From Panacagrimonas perspica (GTDB lineage: Bacteria > Pseudomonadota > Gammaproteobacteria > Nevskiales > Nevskiaceae): a stretch of 64,000 nt of DNA. The translations under genes were made by a program, and so were the position numbers. Below, in pieces: positions 43,758 to 52,284 of this stretch (positions are counted from its first letter, which is position 1; each line of letters opens with the position of its first letter). Location of the stretch: assembly GCF_004364935.1 (NCBI RefSeq), contig NZ_SOBT01000009.1, forward strand, positions 395,994-459,993, written 5' to 3'. Below the pieces are notes generated by a model that was not told where the DNA came from, did not search any database, and was given only the letters and a program-made list of their open reading frames with translations.

Positions 43758-43823
43758 GTAGCCCGGACGCAGTCCGGGGCTACTGCTCGAACAAGAGAAA
43801 CCCCGGACTTCGTCCGGGCAACG
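43758..43823. repeat. REP-type inverted pair, ACGCAGT/ACGAAGT arms
   Basis: Left arm GTAGCCCGGACGCAGTCCGG, right arm ends CCGGGCAAC (CTAC changed). It lies between convergent yghU and the EamA gene. Confidence 0.82.
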
Positions 43824-43827
43824 TCAG

Positions 43828-44772
43828 CTAGGAACCCCGCGGCTCCGGCGTTCGCGCCATCGCCCCCATCAGCGCACCGATCGACGTGAGCGCCACGCCG
43901 ATCGCCGCAGCGGCGCTCAGGCTCTCTCCGAGGATGGGGATCGCCATCAGCGTCGCGGTGGCGGGGACCAGCGACGTCAGCACCGCGAGCTTCGAAGGCC
44001 CGATGAGTTCGGCGGCTTTCGCATAGGTCCACATCGCGACGCAGACGACGATCACACCCTGGAACACCGCCTGCAGCACGACCTGCTCCATCGGCGTCTG
44101 CAGCAGGTTCTTCGGCAACGCGAGCGCGTAGATCGGCAGGTAGAACATCGCGCTGAAGGCGACGACGCCCAAGGTGACGGTGAACGCGCGCACCTTCCAG
44201 AACTTGAGCAGGGTGCCGAACAGCGACCACAGCGCGCTCGCACAGACGAACATCAGATCACCGAACAGGACCGAACCGCTGCTCGCAGCCGATGCGGCAC
44301 CGGTGAAGTTGGCGGCAAACATCGCAGCGACGCCTGCCGCGATCAGCGACAGGCCGAGCAGGCGCACACGCGCAGCCCGTTCGCCGAGCAGCACGAACGC
44401 GAAGATCGTCGTGAAGAACGGCATCGTCCCCGAGATCAGCACGGCGCCGTGGCTGGCCGGCGCGTGTACGAATCCTTCGTAGCAGACCAGGGGATACGCA
44501 ACGCCCGCGAGCGCGGCGAACAGCGCGGACTGATACCAGCGCAGCTGGCGCAGCGCCGGATTCAGCAGGCGCGGCACCCACCACGGCGAGAGCACCAGCG
44601 CAGCCGTGCCGATGCGCAGCGCCGCCACGTCGAACGGCGTCAGCGTGCTCTTGCCGGCAATACGCGACACGACGACGAAGCCGGCCCAGATCAGGATCGT
44701 CACCGCGGCCAGCAGGTACCCGGTCTCGAGGCCCTTGCCGGACGCAGACGCCGAAGCCGGTTGCGGGCTCAC
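43828..44772 (-). CDS. EamA-family (DMT) transporter
   Basis: 314 residues with ten hydrophobic helices in two EamA repeats. GLETGYLLAAVTILIWAGFVVVSRIAG opens the first, LMFVCASALWSLFGTLLKFW the second. Members export amino acids, nucleotide derivatives or other metabolites. The substrate is not evident. It lies 29 bases downstream of prpF on the same strand, so it may be cotranscribed. Confidence 0.85.
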   Translation of the reverse strand: MSPQPASASASGKGLETGYLLAAVTILIWAGFVVVSRIAGKSTLTPFDVAALRIGTAALVLSPWWVPRLLNPALRQLRWYQSALFAALAGVAYPLVCYEGFVHAPASHGAVLISGTMPFFTTIFAFVLLGERAARVRLLGLSLIAAGVAAMFAANFTGAASAASSGSVLFGDLMFVCASALWSLFGTLLKFWKVRAFTVTLGVVAFSAMFYLPIYALALPKNLLQTPMEQVVLQAVFQGVIVVCVAMWTYAKAAELIGPSKLAVLTSLVPATATLMAIPILGESLSAAAAIGVALTSIGALMGAMARTPEPRGS

Positions 44773-44800
44773 GCGCAGCCCGCGGTGTGGCAGCCCGTCT

Positions 44801-45994
44801 TCAGAACGCGTCGCCCGGCACGCGAACGAAGCCTTCCATCAGCACGCGCGCGGAGCGCGACATGATGGCCTTCTTCACTTTCCACTCGCCGTTGACCTGC
44901 TCGGCCGCCGCGCCGACGCGCAGCGTGCCGGAGGGATGACCGAAGCGGACCGCTTCGCGCGCGCCGCCACCGGCAGCCAGATTCACCAAGGTGCCCGGGA
45001 TCGCCGCCGCCGTGCCGATGGCGACCGCAGCCGTGCCCATCATCGCGTGGTGCAGCTTGCCCATCGACAGCGCGCGCACGTTGAGATCGACATCGCCGGC
45101 CTTGACCTGCTTGCCGCTCGACGACACGTAGTCCGTCGGCGGCGCGACGAACGCGACCTTCGGCGTGTGCTGGCGCTTGGCCGCCTCGGAGACATCCTTG
45201 ATCAGGCCCATGCGCAGCGCGCCGTAGGCCCGGATCGTCTCGAACTTCGCCAGCGCCTCGGGCTTGGTGTTGATGGCTTCGCGCAGCTCGGTGCCGGTGT
45301 AGCCGATCTCGGCGGCGTTGATGAACACGGTGGGGATGCCGGCGTTGATCATCGTCGCCTTCAACGTGCCGATGCCCGGCACTTCGAGATCGTCGACGAG
45401 GTTGCCGGTGGGGAACATCGAACCGCCACCGTCGCCATCGCCCTCGTCCGCTGGATCGAGGAATTCGATCTGCACTTCGGCCGCGGGGAAGGTGACGCCG
45501 TCGAGTTCGAAGTCGCCGGTCTCCTGCACCTGTCCGTTGGTGATCGGCACGTGCGCGATGATCGTCTTGGCGATCTGCACCTGCCAGATGCGCACGACGC
45601 AGAAGCCGTTCTGCGGAACGCGCGCCGGATCGACGAGACCGTTGCTGATCGCGAACGAGCCCACCGCCGCCGTCAGGTTTCCGCAGTTGCCCGACCAGTC
45701 CACGAAGGCCTTGTCGATCGACACCTGGCCGAACATGTAGTCCACGTCGTGATCCGGCTTCGTGCTCTTGGCCAGGATCACGGTCTTGGACGTGGAAGAT
45801 GTCGCGCCGCCCATGCCGTCGATCTGCGCGCCATACGGATCCGGGCTGCCGATCACGCGCAGCAGCAACTTGTCGCGCGCCTCGCCCGCCTTCTGGCAGC
45901 GCTCGGGCAGATCGCCGAGCTTGAAGAACACACCCTTGCTGGTGCCGCCGCGGATGTAGGTGGCGGGAATCTTGACTTGAGGAACGTGGGGCAT
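44801..45994 (-). CDS. prpF: 2-methylaconitate cis-trans isomerase PrpF
   Basis: 397 residues, usual length. Diaminopimelate-epimerase fold: IRGGTSKGVFF near the start, GGATSSTSKTVIL, WSGNCGNLTAAVGSFAI with the active-site region, GHPSGTLRVGA and KKAIMSRSARVLMEG at the end. It converts the trans-2-methylaconitate isomer released by AcnD to the cis form used by aconitase B. It belongs with acnD but lies 3.6 kb downstream of it. ATG 45994 begins the homology. Confidence 0.93.
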   Translation of the reverse strand: MPHVPQVKIPATYIRGGTSKGVFFKLGDLPERCQKAGEARDKLLLRVIGSPDPYGAQIDGMGGATSSTSKTVILAKSTKPDHDVDYMFGQVSIDKAFVDWSGNCGNLTAAVGSFAISNGLVDPARVPQNGFCVVRIWQVQIAKTIIAHVPITNGQVQETGDFELDGVTFPAAEVQIEFLDPADEGDGDGGGSMFPTGNLVDDLEVPGIGTLKATMINAGIPTVFINAAEIGYTGTELREAINTKPEALAKFETIRAYGALRMGLIKDVSEAAKRQHTPKVAFVAPPTDYVSSSGKQVKAGDVDLNVRALSMGKLHHAMMGTAAVAIGTAAAIPGTLVNLAAGGGAREAVRFGHPSGTLRVGAAAEQVNGEWKVKKAIMSRSARVLMEGFVRVPGDAF

Positions 45995-46079
45995 GGGAGT
46001 CTCGGGAATCGGAAAATGTGCGGCGTGCGTCATTGTAATTGGGGATGCGGCGGCCAACCCCAAGCCGTGATGACGAGGT

Positions 46080-46670
46080 CTACGGCGAGTACGTCGATGG
46101 GAACGGGGCGTTCGGAAGCGGCCCCTCCGTGTCGGGCAGCAATGCGACGTTCGCCACTTCGAGCCGCACGATGCGGCGCTGGTGCGCCTCGCCGGCCACG
46201 TCTTCGACATAGGCGATGCGCATCAGCAACCCGTCCTGGATCTGCAGCGGCGGCGTCTGCGCGTTGGTGAACGCCGCTTCGTGCGCGCCGGGTGTCCAGA
46301 TGAAGCTGACGCCGCCGACTTCCACGCGCTCCCAGTGGTTGAATCGGCGCAGCGTCTCGCCAGGCCCCCTCGACACTTCATCGCGCCACACCGCGTGCCC
46401 CGTCACCAGGCCCTGCGCCTGCAGCACGGAGCCTTCGGCGAGGTGCTTCGCCAGCCGCCAGCGATCCCAGGTGCCGACGCCGTAGGCGAACACCAGGACC
46501 ACGCAGGTGAACACGGCCATCGCGATCGCGACGACCGAGCGCTCCTTTCGCTTGCGTGCCCGCAGGTAGAAGACCAGGCCCACCGCTGCCAGCGCAGCCG
46601 CGATGAAAAGATCGCCGCGCAGATCGAGCAGGCCGGGGCGCGAGACTTCGAAGATCGTCTGCCAGTTCAT
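46080..46670 (-). CDS. membrane protein, DUF3592-like, unrecognised
   Basis: 196 residues. Two N-terminal helices (LFIAAALAAVGLVFYL; VVAIAMAVFTCVVLVFAYGVG) and a C-terminal beta-rich domain (LAEGSVLQAQGLVTGHAVWRDEVSRG; HERVEVGGVSFIW). It starts three bases after the gene at 46674-47564 ends. Last gene of a three-gene unit of unknown function. Confidence 0.6.
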   Translation of the reverse strand: MNWQTIFEVSRPGLLDLRGDLFIAAALAAVGLVFYLRARKRKERSVVAIAMAVFTCVVLVFAYGVGTWDRWRLAKHLAEGSVLQAQGLVTGHAVWRDEVSRGPGETLRRFNHWERVEVGGVSFIWTPGAHEAAFTNAQTPPLQIQDGLLMRIAYVEDVAGEAHQRRIVRLEVANVALLPDTEGPLPNAPFPSTYSP

Positions 46671-46673
46671 GCG

Positions 46674-47564
46674 CTACTCGGGCCCCAGCGCCGCGATGAA
46701 GGCGTCGCGTTCGGCCGACAGCGCCGTGCCCTCGCCTCCGCTGGTCGCCGACGCGGCGTAGAAGCCGGCCCAGTTCACCGCGCGGCGATGCGCCTCGCGA
46801 GCGCCTGCCGCGTCGCCGGCTTCGCGCAGCCGCAGCATGCGCAGGCGATACAGCTCCGCGATCTGGATCAGTCCACCAAGATGAGGAACCGCCGCGCGAA
46901 TGGCGAGTTCCGCCTCTTCCAGATGGCCTGCCGCCTCGAGCGCCTGGGCCGCGCGCCACCAGGCGGGACTCTCGTCGCGAGCCTCGGGAGCCTGCTCGGT
47001 GTTGGCTTCCGGCTCCACGTACTCGTTGTACTGCACGACCGCCGAATCGCCCGCTTCCACGACCGGCCAGACCCGCACCGTCGGACCTTTCGGCGCTGCC
47101 AGCGCGAAGCTCGCCAGCGTCGCGCGCCAGACGGGTTCGATCGCGGAGGCCAGCGATGCCGGCGCACTGAGCGTGACGTTGATCAGGCGGCCGCCGTCCT
47201 CGGCAAAGACGTAGCGCACCGTCATCGGGCCGAAATCGCTCGGCTGCTCGGCTTCGCCGACGATGGCGGGCAAGGCGCCGAGCCAGGCCTCGCCGAAGCT
47301 GCGCGGGCTCAGACCGTGCTGCTCGAGCAGGTAGCGCGCCCAATCGCTGAGCGTGCCCTCTTCGTATCCGGGTCGCGCGGCCGCGGTCCAGATCAGCATG
47401 GCATGCGGCGCGACCACCACCGCGAGCGGCACCAGGAAGGCGGGGTTGTCGAAATTCAGATCCTCTTCCGGCAGCGCGTGCCAGATCCAGTCCGACGGCA
47501 AGGGCACCGTGAACCCGATATCCGCGATACGCGGGGGCACCACCCTGTCCTGAAGATCGAACAT
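46674..47564 (-). CDS. unrecognised cytoplasmic protein
   Basis: 296 residues starting MFDLQDRVVPPRIADIGFTVPLPSDW. The first 190 residues look like a PsbP/DcrB-type lipid-binding fold (MTVRYVFAEDGGRLINVTLSAP), the rest is helical with TPR-like pattern (AWWRAAQALEAAGHLEEAELAIRAA). No signal peptide. Second gene of the ankyrin unit, 13 bases after it. I cannot assign a function. Confidence 0.6.
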   Translation of the reverse strand: MFDLQDRVVPPRIADIGFTVPLPSDWIWHALPEEDLNFDNPAFLVPLAVVVAPHAMLIWTAAARPGYEEGTLSDWARYLLEQHGLSPRSFGEAWLGALPAIVGEAEQPSDFGPMTVRYVFAEDGGRLINVTLSAPASLASAIEPVWRATLASFALAAPKGPTVRVWPVVEAGDSAVVQYNEYVEPEANTEQAPEARDESPAWWRAAQALEAAGHLEEAELAIRAAVPHLGGLIQIAELYRLRMLRLREAGDAAGAREAHRRAVNWAGFYAASATSGGEGTALSAERDAFIAALGPE

Positions 47565-47577
47565 GTCCCTCACCGGT

Positions 47578-48420
47578 TCATCGACTGAAGAAGCTGCGGC
47601 GCGGCGTGACCTTGTCGAGCCGTTCGAACGTGCTGCGATAGCGACCGCTCGACCAGCGCGTCTGCTCATGCCGGAAGCGGGCGAGGTCGAAAGGTCTCTG
47701 GCCGGCCGGGAACTCGAGCAGGTCCGCGTCGAAGGCCGCGACGTCGATCAGGTGCCGATTGGTGAATGCAGCGGTGCTTTGCAGCGCCGGATCCGCGCCG
47801 CTGGCGAGCAGCCAGTCGATGCGCTCGTCGGTGCCCTGCAGCGCCGCGTAGTGCAGCGGCGTGAAGCCGAAGCGATCGGTCACGTTGACGCCCAGGACCC
47901 GCAAGCGCGCATCCGTCAGCGACGAGGTGTGCAGCACGGTGCGCCCGTCGTCGTCGCGCACTTTCAGATCAGCGCCCGCCGCCAGCAGCAGCGGCAACGC
48001 GGTGGCGCTGCTGAAATGCAGCGGCGTCTTTCCTCCGATCCTGCGCGTCCCGACGTTGGCGCCTGCCGCGATCAGGGCCTTCACGCAGTCCGTGCAGTCG
48101 GTCGTCGCCGCGAAGTGCAGCGGCGTGAATCCGCGATCGTTGGCGGCGTTCGGATCGGCGCCCGCTGCGAGCACCGCTGCGACCGCGCCCGCACGATTCC
48201 TCCAGGCGAGCGGCGAACACGCAAGGTGCAGAACGGTGTTTCCTTCGGCATCGCGCGGCGTCTGTCGTCCATCGGCTCGCAGCAGCGCGACCAGTTCCGC
48301 AGGGTCGTCTTTCGCTATCGCCTGCTTGTAGTCCTCGATGTCCGCTGCGTTCGACTCAGGCATCGGCCACCCCACGCAAAATCCTATGACGATCAGCCCG
48401 ATCCGGGCCGCCCCCTGCAT
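47578..48420 (-). CDS. exported ankyrin-repeat protein
   Basis: 280 residues. N-terminal signal peptide (MQGAARIGLIVIGFCVGW…ESNAA, cleavage near 26). Four or more ankyrin repeats follow: GNTVLHLACSP, GFTPLHFAATTDCTDCVKALIAAGANVG, GKTPLHFSSATALPLLLAAGADL, GRTVLHTSS and GFTPLHYAAL. AAGGAAGAGG precedes ATG 48420. Protein-protein binding in the periplasm is expected. Periplasmic ankyrin proteins act as immunity or stress proteins in some systems. Which applies is unknown. Confidence 0.8.
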   Translation of the reverse strand: MQGAARIGLIVIGFCVGWPMPESNAADIEDYKQAIAKDDPAELVALLRADGRQTPRDAEGNTVLHLACSPLAWRNRAGAVAAVLAAGADPNAANDRGFTPLHFAATTDCTDCVKALIAAGANVGTRRIGGKTPLHFSSATALPLLLAAGADLKVRDDDGRTVLHTSSLTDARLRVLGVNVTDRFGFTPLHYAALQGTDERIDWLLASGADPALQSTAAFTNRHLIDVAAFDADLLEFPAGQRPFDLARFRHEQTRWSSGRYRSTFERLDKVTPRRSFFSR

Positions 48421-48540
48421 TGCGCCTCTTCCTTGCCGCCACGATCGCCGCCGGATCACATTTTCCGCAACGTCCGGAAGTGCGATGGCCGCCAAGGCAG
48501 GCGCTCAGTTCGTCGACTGTGCAGGAGGGTTGGGCATGGC

Positions 48541-48990
48541 TCAGCCCTCGTCCGGGAGGTTCGGCTCGACCACGTTGGCGAGCAGTGACAGCGACTCCTG
48601 CCAGCCCAGGTAACAGAACTCGGTCGGGATCACGTCGGGAATGCCGTCCTGCACGATGTTCAGCTCGGTGCCGCAGAGAACGGCCTTCAGCTCGATGGTG
48701 ACTTCCATCGTGCCGGGCAGGTTCTGGTCGTCGAAGCGATCGTTGTAGCGGATGCGCTCGCCCGGCTTCAGTTCCAGGTAGGTACCGCCGAAGCTGTGGC
48801 TCTTGCCGCTGCCGAAATTGGTGAACGACATCCGGTGGACGCCGCCGACGCGCACGTCGTTCTCGTGAACCGTCCCTGTGAAGCCGTGCGGCGGCAGCCA
48901 TTTGCATCGTGCCGCCGAGTCGAGAAACGCTCGATAGACGCGCTCGGGCGGCGCTTTCAAAACGCGATGGAAACGAACAGTGCCGGGCAT
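48541..48990 (-). CDS. SRPBCC/AHSA1-like protein
   Basis: 149 residues, START-like fold: FHRVLKAPPERVYRAFLDSAARCKWLPPHGF, GGVHRMSFTNFGSG, GGTYLELKPGERIRYNDRF and LGWQESLSLLANVVEPNL. These proteins bind small hydrophobic ligands or act as Hsp90 co-chaperone-like domains. GGAG lies nine bases before ATG 48990. It lies next to the rhodanese gene, 19 bases away. Confidence 0.82.
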   Translation of the reverse strand: MPGTVRFHRVLKAPPERVYRAFLDSAARCKWLPPHGFTGTVHENDVRVGGVHRMSFTNFGSGKSHSFGGTYLELKPGERIRYNDRFDDQNLPGTMEVTIELKAVLCGTELNIVQDGIPDVIPTEFCYLGWQESLSLLANVVEPNLPDEG

Positions 48991-49009
48991 GAGGCTCTCC
49001 AGTTCCGGA

Positions 49010-49417
49010 TCAGGTCTTGTGCTTGGGTTGATACGGGACGATGTCGCCGCCGCCCTGCTTCCAGGCGCCGTAACCGCCGGCGACATGGCAGACCTTGGGC
49101 AGCCCCATGTCCTGCAAGGTGGCCGTCGACAGCGCGGACCGCAGACCGCCGGCGCAATACAGCACGAAGGTCTTGTCCTCGCCGAAGATCGGCTTGTAGT
49201 AGGGGCTCTCCGGATCCACCCAGAACTCGAGCATGCCGCGCGGCGCGTGGAAGGCGCCGGGGATCATGCCGTCGCGTTCGAGTTCACGCGGATCGCGGAT
49301 GTCCACGAAGACCACGTCGGGCTGGCCGAGCTGGGCTTTGGCCTCGTCGAGGCTAAGCGTCCGGATCCGCTCGTTGGCGGCGGCGACGAGTTGCTTGATG
49401 CCGATTTTCAGGGCCAT
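49010..49417 (-). CDS. single-domain rhodanese sulfurtransferase
   Basis: 135 residues. Rhodanese fold with VVFVDIRDPRELERDGMIPGAFHAPRG, active loop YCAGGLRSA (cysteine, arginine) and HVAGGYGAWKQGGGD. Transfers sulfane sulfur to cyanide or another acceptor. ATG 49417 begins the homology. Between acnD and prpF, with no evident link to propionate metabolism. Confidence 0.87.
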   Translation of the reverse strand: MALKIGIKQLVAAANERIRTLSLDEAKAQLGQPDVVFVDIRDPRELERDGMIPGAFHAPRGMLEFWVDPESPYYKPIFGEDKTFVLYCAGGLRSALSTATLQDMGLPKVCHVAGGYGAWKQGGGDIVPYQPKHKT

Positions 49418-49486
49418 GCTGCAAGTCCTCGCAACCGCTTCGCAGGTGTCAGAACGCGGGCTCGACACCCGCGGTGACACGCCACC

Positions 49487-49553
49487 GTAACCCGGACGAA
49501 GTCCGGGGTTTTTCCGAGCAACTCCTACCGCCCCGGACTTCGTCCGGGCTACG
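49487..49553. repeat. REP-type inverted pair, ACGAAGT arm
   Basis: GTAACCCGGACGAAGTCCGG and inverse ending CCGGGCTAC, between acnD and the rhodanese gene. This is the last repeat of the family; none is seen to its right. Confidence 0.85.
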
Positions 49554-49591
49554 CGCTTCGGCTTCGATGCTCGCCGTCAACAACCGCGACC

Positions 49592-52189
49592 TCAGGCCGC
49601 CTTCGTCGAAGCCAGGAAATCCATCGCGAAGCGCTGCAGCACGCCGCCCGCCTGGTAGACCAACACTTCCTCGTCCGAATCCAGACGGCAGGTCATCGGC
49701 ACTTCGAGCTTCTCGCCGTTGCGGCGCGTGACCACCAGCGTCAGCGTCGTGCGCGGCGCGAGCTTGCCGGTAACGTCGTAGGTCTCGGTGCCGTCGATGC
49801 CCAACGTCAGGCGCGTCGTGCCCGGCTTGAACTCCAGCGGCAGCACGCCCATGCCGATCAGGTTCGTGCGGTGGATGCGCTCGAAGCCTTCGGCCGCGAT
49901 GACTTCCACGCCGGCCAGGCGCACGCCCTTGGCGGCCCAGTCACGCGACGAGCCCTGACCGTAGTCGGCGCCCGCCACGATGATCAGCGGCTGCTTGCGC
50001 TCCATGTAGGTTTCGATGGCTTCCCACATGCGCACGACCTTGCCTTCCGGCTCGATGCGCGCGAGCGATCCCTTCTTCACCTTGCCGTCGACCACCGCCA
50101 TCTCGTTGACGAGCTGCGGATTGGCGAACGTGGCGCGCTGCGCCGTCAGGTGATCGCCGCGGTGCGTAGCGTAGGAATTGAAGTCCTCTTCCGGCACGCC
50201 CATCTTGTGCAGGTACTCGCCGGCCGCGCTGTCCATCATGATCGCGTTGGACGGCGACAGATGATCGGTCGTGATGTTGTCCGGCAGCACCGCGAGCGGA
50301 CGCAGGCCCTTCAACGTGCGCTCGCCGGCCAGCGCGCCTTCCCAGTACGGCGGGCGGCGGATGTAGGTGCTCATCTTGCGCCAGTCATACAGCGGGCTGA
50401 TCTTCAGGCCGTCGTCCGCTTCCTTGCGGAACATCGGCTCGTACACGGCGCGGAACTGCGTGGGGTTGACGCTCTTGGCGACCACCGCGTCGATCTCGGC
50501 GTCCGTCGGCCAGATGTCCTTCAACGTGACGGGCTTGCCGTCCTTGTCCGTGCCCAGCACGTCCTTCTCGATGTCGAAACGCACCGTGCCGGCAATGGCG
50601 TAAGCCACGACCAGCGGCGGCGAGGCGAGGAAGGCCTGCTTCGCGTACGGATGGATACGGCCATCGAAATTGCGATTGCCGGAGAGCACCGCCGTGGCAT
50701 ACAGATCGCGGTCGATGATTTCCTTCTGGATCACCGGATCGAGCGCGCCACTCATGCCGTTGCACGTGGTGCACGCGAACGCGACGATGCCGAAGCCGAG
50801 CTGCTCGAGTTCGGTCAGCAGCTTGGCTTCATTCAGATAGCTTTCGACCACTTTCGAGCCCGGCGCGAGCGAGGACTTCACCCAGGGCTTGCGCGTCAGG
50901 CCGCGCGCATTCGCGTTGCGTGCGAGCAGGCCGGCGGCGATGACGTTGCGCGGGTTGCTGGTGTTCGTGCAGCTCGTGATGGCCGCGATGATCACCGCGC
51001 CGTCCGGCATCTTGCCGTCGGCCGGCTGTTCCCACGCGGCGGCGATGCCGCGCTCGGCCAGCGCCGACGTCGGCAGGCGCTTGTGCGGGTTCGAAGGGCC
51101 GGCCATGTTGCGCACGACCGTCGACAGATCGAACGTCAGCGTGCGCTCGTACTCGGCGGTCTTGAGTGCATCGGCCCACAGTCCGGCTTCCTTCGCGTAG
51201 GTCTCGACGAGCTTGACCTGCTCGTCGTCGCGACCGGTGAGCTTCAGATACTCGATGGTGTTCTTGTCGATGAAGAACATCGCCGCCGTGGCGCCGTACT
51301 CCGGCGCCATGTTGGAGATCGTCGCGCGATCGCCCAGCGTCAGCGCCGCTGCACCTTCGCCACGGAATTCCAGGTAGTGACCGACGACCTTCTCCTTGCG
51401 CAGGAATTCGGTCAGTGCGAGCACGACGTCGGTCGCCGTGATGCCTTCCTTCGGCTTGCCGCTGAGTTCCACGCCGGTGATGTCGGGCAGGCGCATCCAC
51501 GACGCGCGACCGAGCATGACGTTCTCGGCTTCGAGGCCACCGACACCGATGGCGATGACGCCGAGCGCGTCGACGTGCGGCGTGTGGCTGTCCGTTCCGA
51601 CGCAGGTATCGGGGAACGCGACGCCGTCCTGCTTGTAGATCACCGGGCTCATTCGCTCCAGGTTGATCTGATGCATGATCCCGTTGCCCGGCGGGATGAC
51701 CTCCATGTTCTTGAAGGCCTTCTTGGTCCAGTCGATGAAGTGGAAGCGGTCGTCGTTGCGACGATCTTCCACCGCGCGGTTCTTGGCGAACGCGTCCTTC
51801 TCGAAACCGCCGTACTCCACCGCGAGCGAGTGATCGACGATCAGCTGAACCGGCACCACCGGATTCACCTTGGCCGGATCGCCGCCCATGTCGGCGATGG
51901 CGTCACGCAATCCCGCGAGGTCGACCAGCGCGGTCTGCCCGAGGATGTCGTGGCACACCACGCGCACCGGGAACCACGGGAAATCGAGGTCGCGCTTGCG
52001 CTCGATGAGCTGGCCCAGATAGGCGTTGACCTTCTCGGGTTCGCCCTTGCGCACGAGATTCTCGGCGTGAACGCGGGCGGTGTACGACAGCTTCGCCCAG
52101 GCGCCGGGCTTGATCGCCTCGACGGCTTCGCGCGCGTCGAAGTAGTCGAGTTTCGTGCCGGGAAGATTCTTGCGATGTGCGGTGTTCAT
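49592..52189 (-). CDS. acnD: Fe/S-dependent 2-methylisocitrate dehydratase AcnD
   Basis: 865 residues, aconitase fold. Fe-S ligands in AAITSCTNTSNP and FACTTCNGMSG; substrate motifs TVCVGTDSHTPH-like (CVGTDSHTPHVDALG); C-terminal swivel domain with GADYGQGSSRDWAAKGVRLAGV. It dehydrates 2-methylcitrate; the product is isomerised by PrpF. ATG 52189 gives the normal N-terminus MNTAHRKNLPGTKLDYFD; ribosome site not obvious. It follows prpC by 95 bases. Confidence 0.95.
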   Translation of the reverse strand: MNTAHRKNLPGTKLDYFDAREAVEAIKPGAWAKLSYTARVHAENLVRKGEPEKVNAYLGQLIERKRDLDFPWFPVRVVCHDILGQTALVDLAGLRDAIADMGGDPAKVNPVVPVQLIVDHSLAVEYGGFEKDAFAKNRAVEDRRNDDRFHFIDWTKKAFKNMEVIPPGNGIMHQINLERMSPVIYKQDGVAFPDTCVGTDSHTPHVDALGVIAIGVGGLEAENVMLGRASWMRLPDITGVELSGKPKEGITATDVVLALTEFLRKEKVVGHYLEFRGEGAAALTLGDRATISNMAPEYGATAAMFFIDKNTIEYLKLTGRDDEQVKLVETYAKEAGLWADALKTAEYERTLTFDLSTVVRNMAGPSNPHKRLPTSALAERGIAAAWEQPADGKMPDGAVIIAAITSCTNTSNPRNVIAAGLLARNANARGLTRKPWVKSSLAPGSKVVESYLNEAKLLTELEQLGFGIVAFACTTCNGMSGALDPVIQKEIIDRDLYATAVLSGNRNFDGRIHPYAKQAFLASPPLVVAYAIAGTVRFDIEKDVLGTDKDGKPVTLKDIWPTDAEIDAVVAKSVNPTQFRAVYEPMFRKEADDGLKISPLYDWRKMSTYIRRPPYWEGALAGERTLKGLRPLAVLPDNITTDHLSPSNAIMMDSAAGEYLHKMGVPEEDFNSYATHRGDHLTAQRATFANPQLVNEMAVVDGKVKKGSLARIEPEGKVVRMWEAIETYMERKQPLIIVAGADYGQGSSRDWAAKGVRLAGVEVIAAEGFERIHRTNLIGMGVLPLEFKPGTTRLTLGIDGTETYDVTGKLAPRTTLTLVVTRRNGEKLEVPMTCRLDSDEEVLVYQAGGVLQRFAMDFLASTKAA

Positions 52190-52284
52190 GGAAGGAACTC
52201 TGAGACTCAGGCTGGCGGTTCGAGCTTGCTCTGATGCGTGACGCCGGGGTCGCCGCTGACGCGACGACCCCGTGACGCTCCTGC

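Noticed and set aside
20092-49553. Regular palindromic repeats considered as CRISPR or integron attC sites
   Set aside because: Elements are scattered singly or in inverted pairs between genes, with no constant repeat-spacer array, no cas genes and no integrase.
49871-52234. 787-codon plus-strand frame over acnD
   Set aside because: Antisense shadow of a well-conserved aconitase-family gene.
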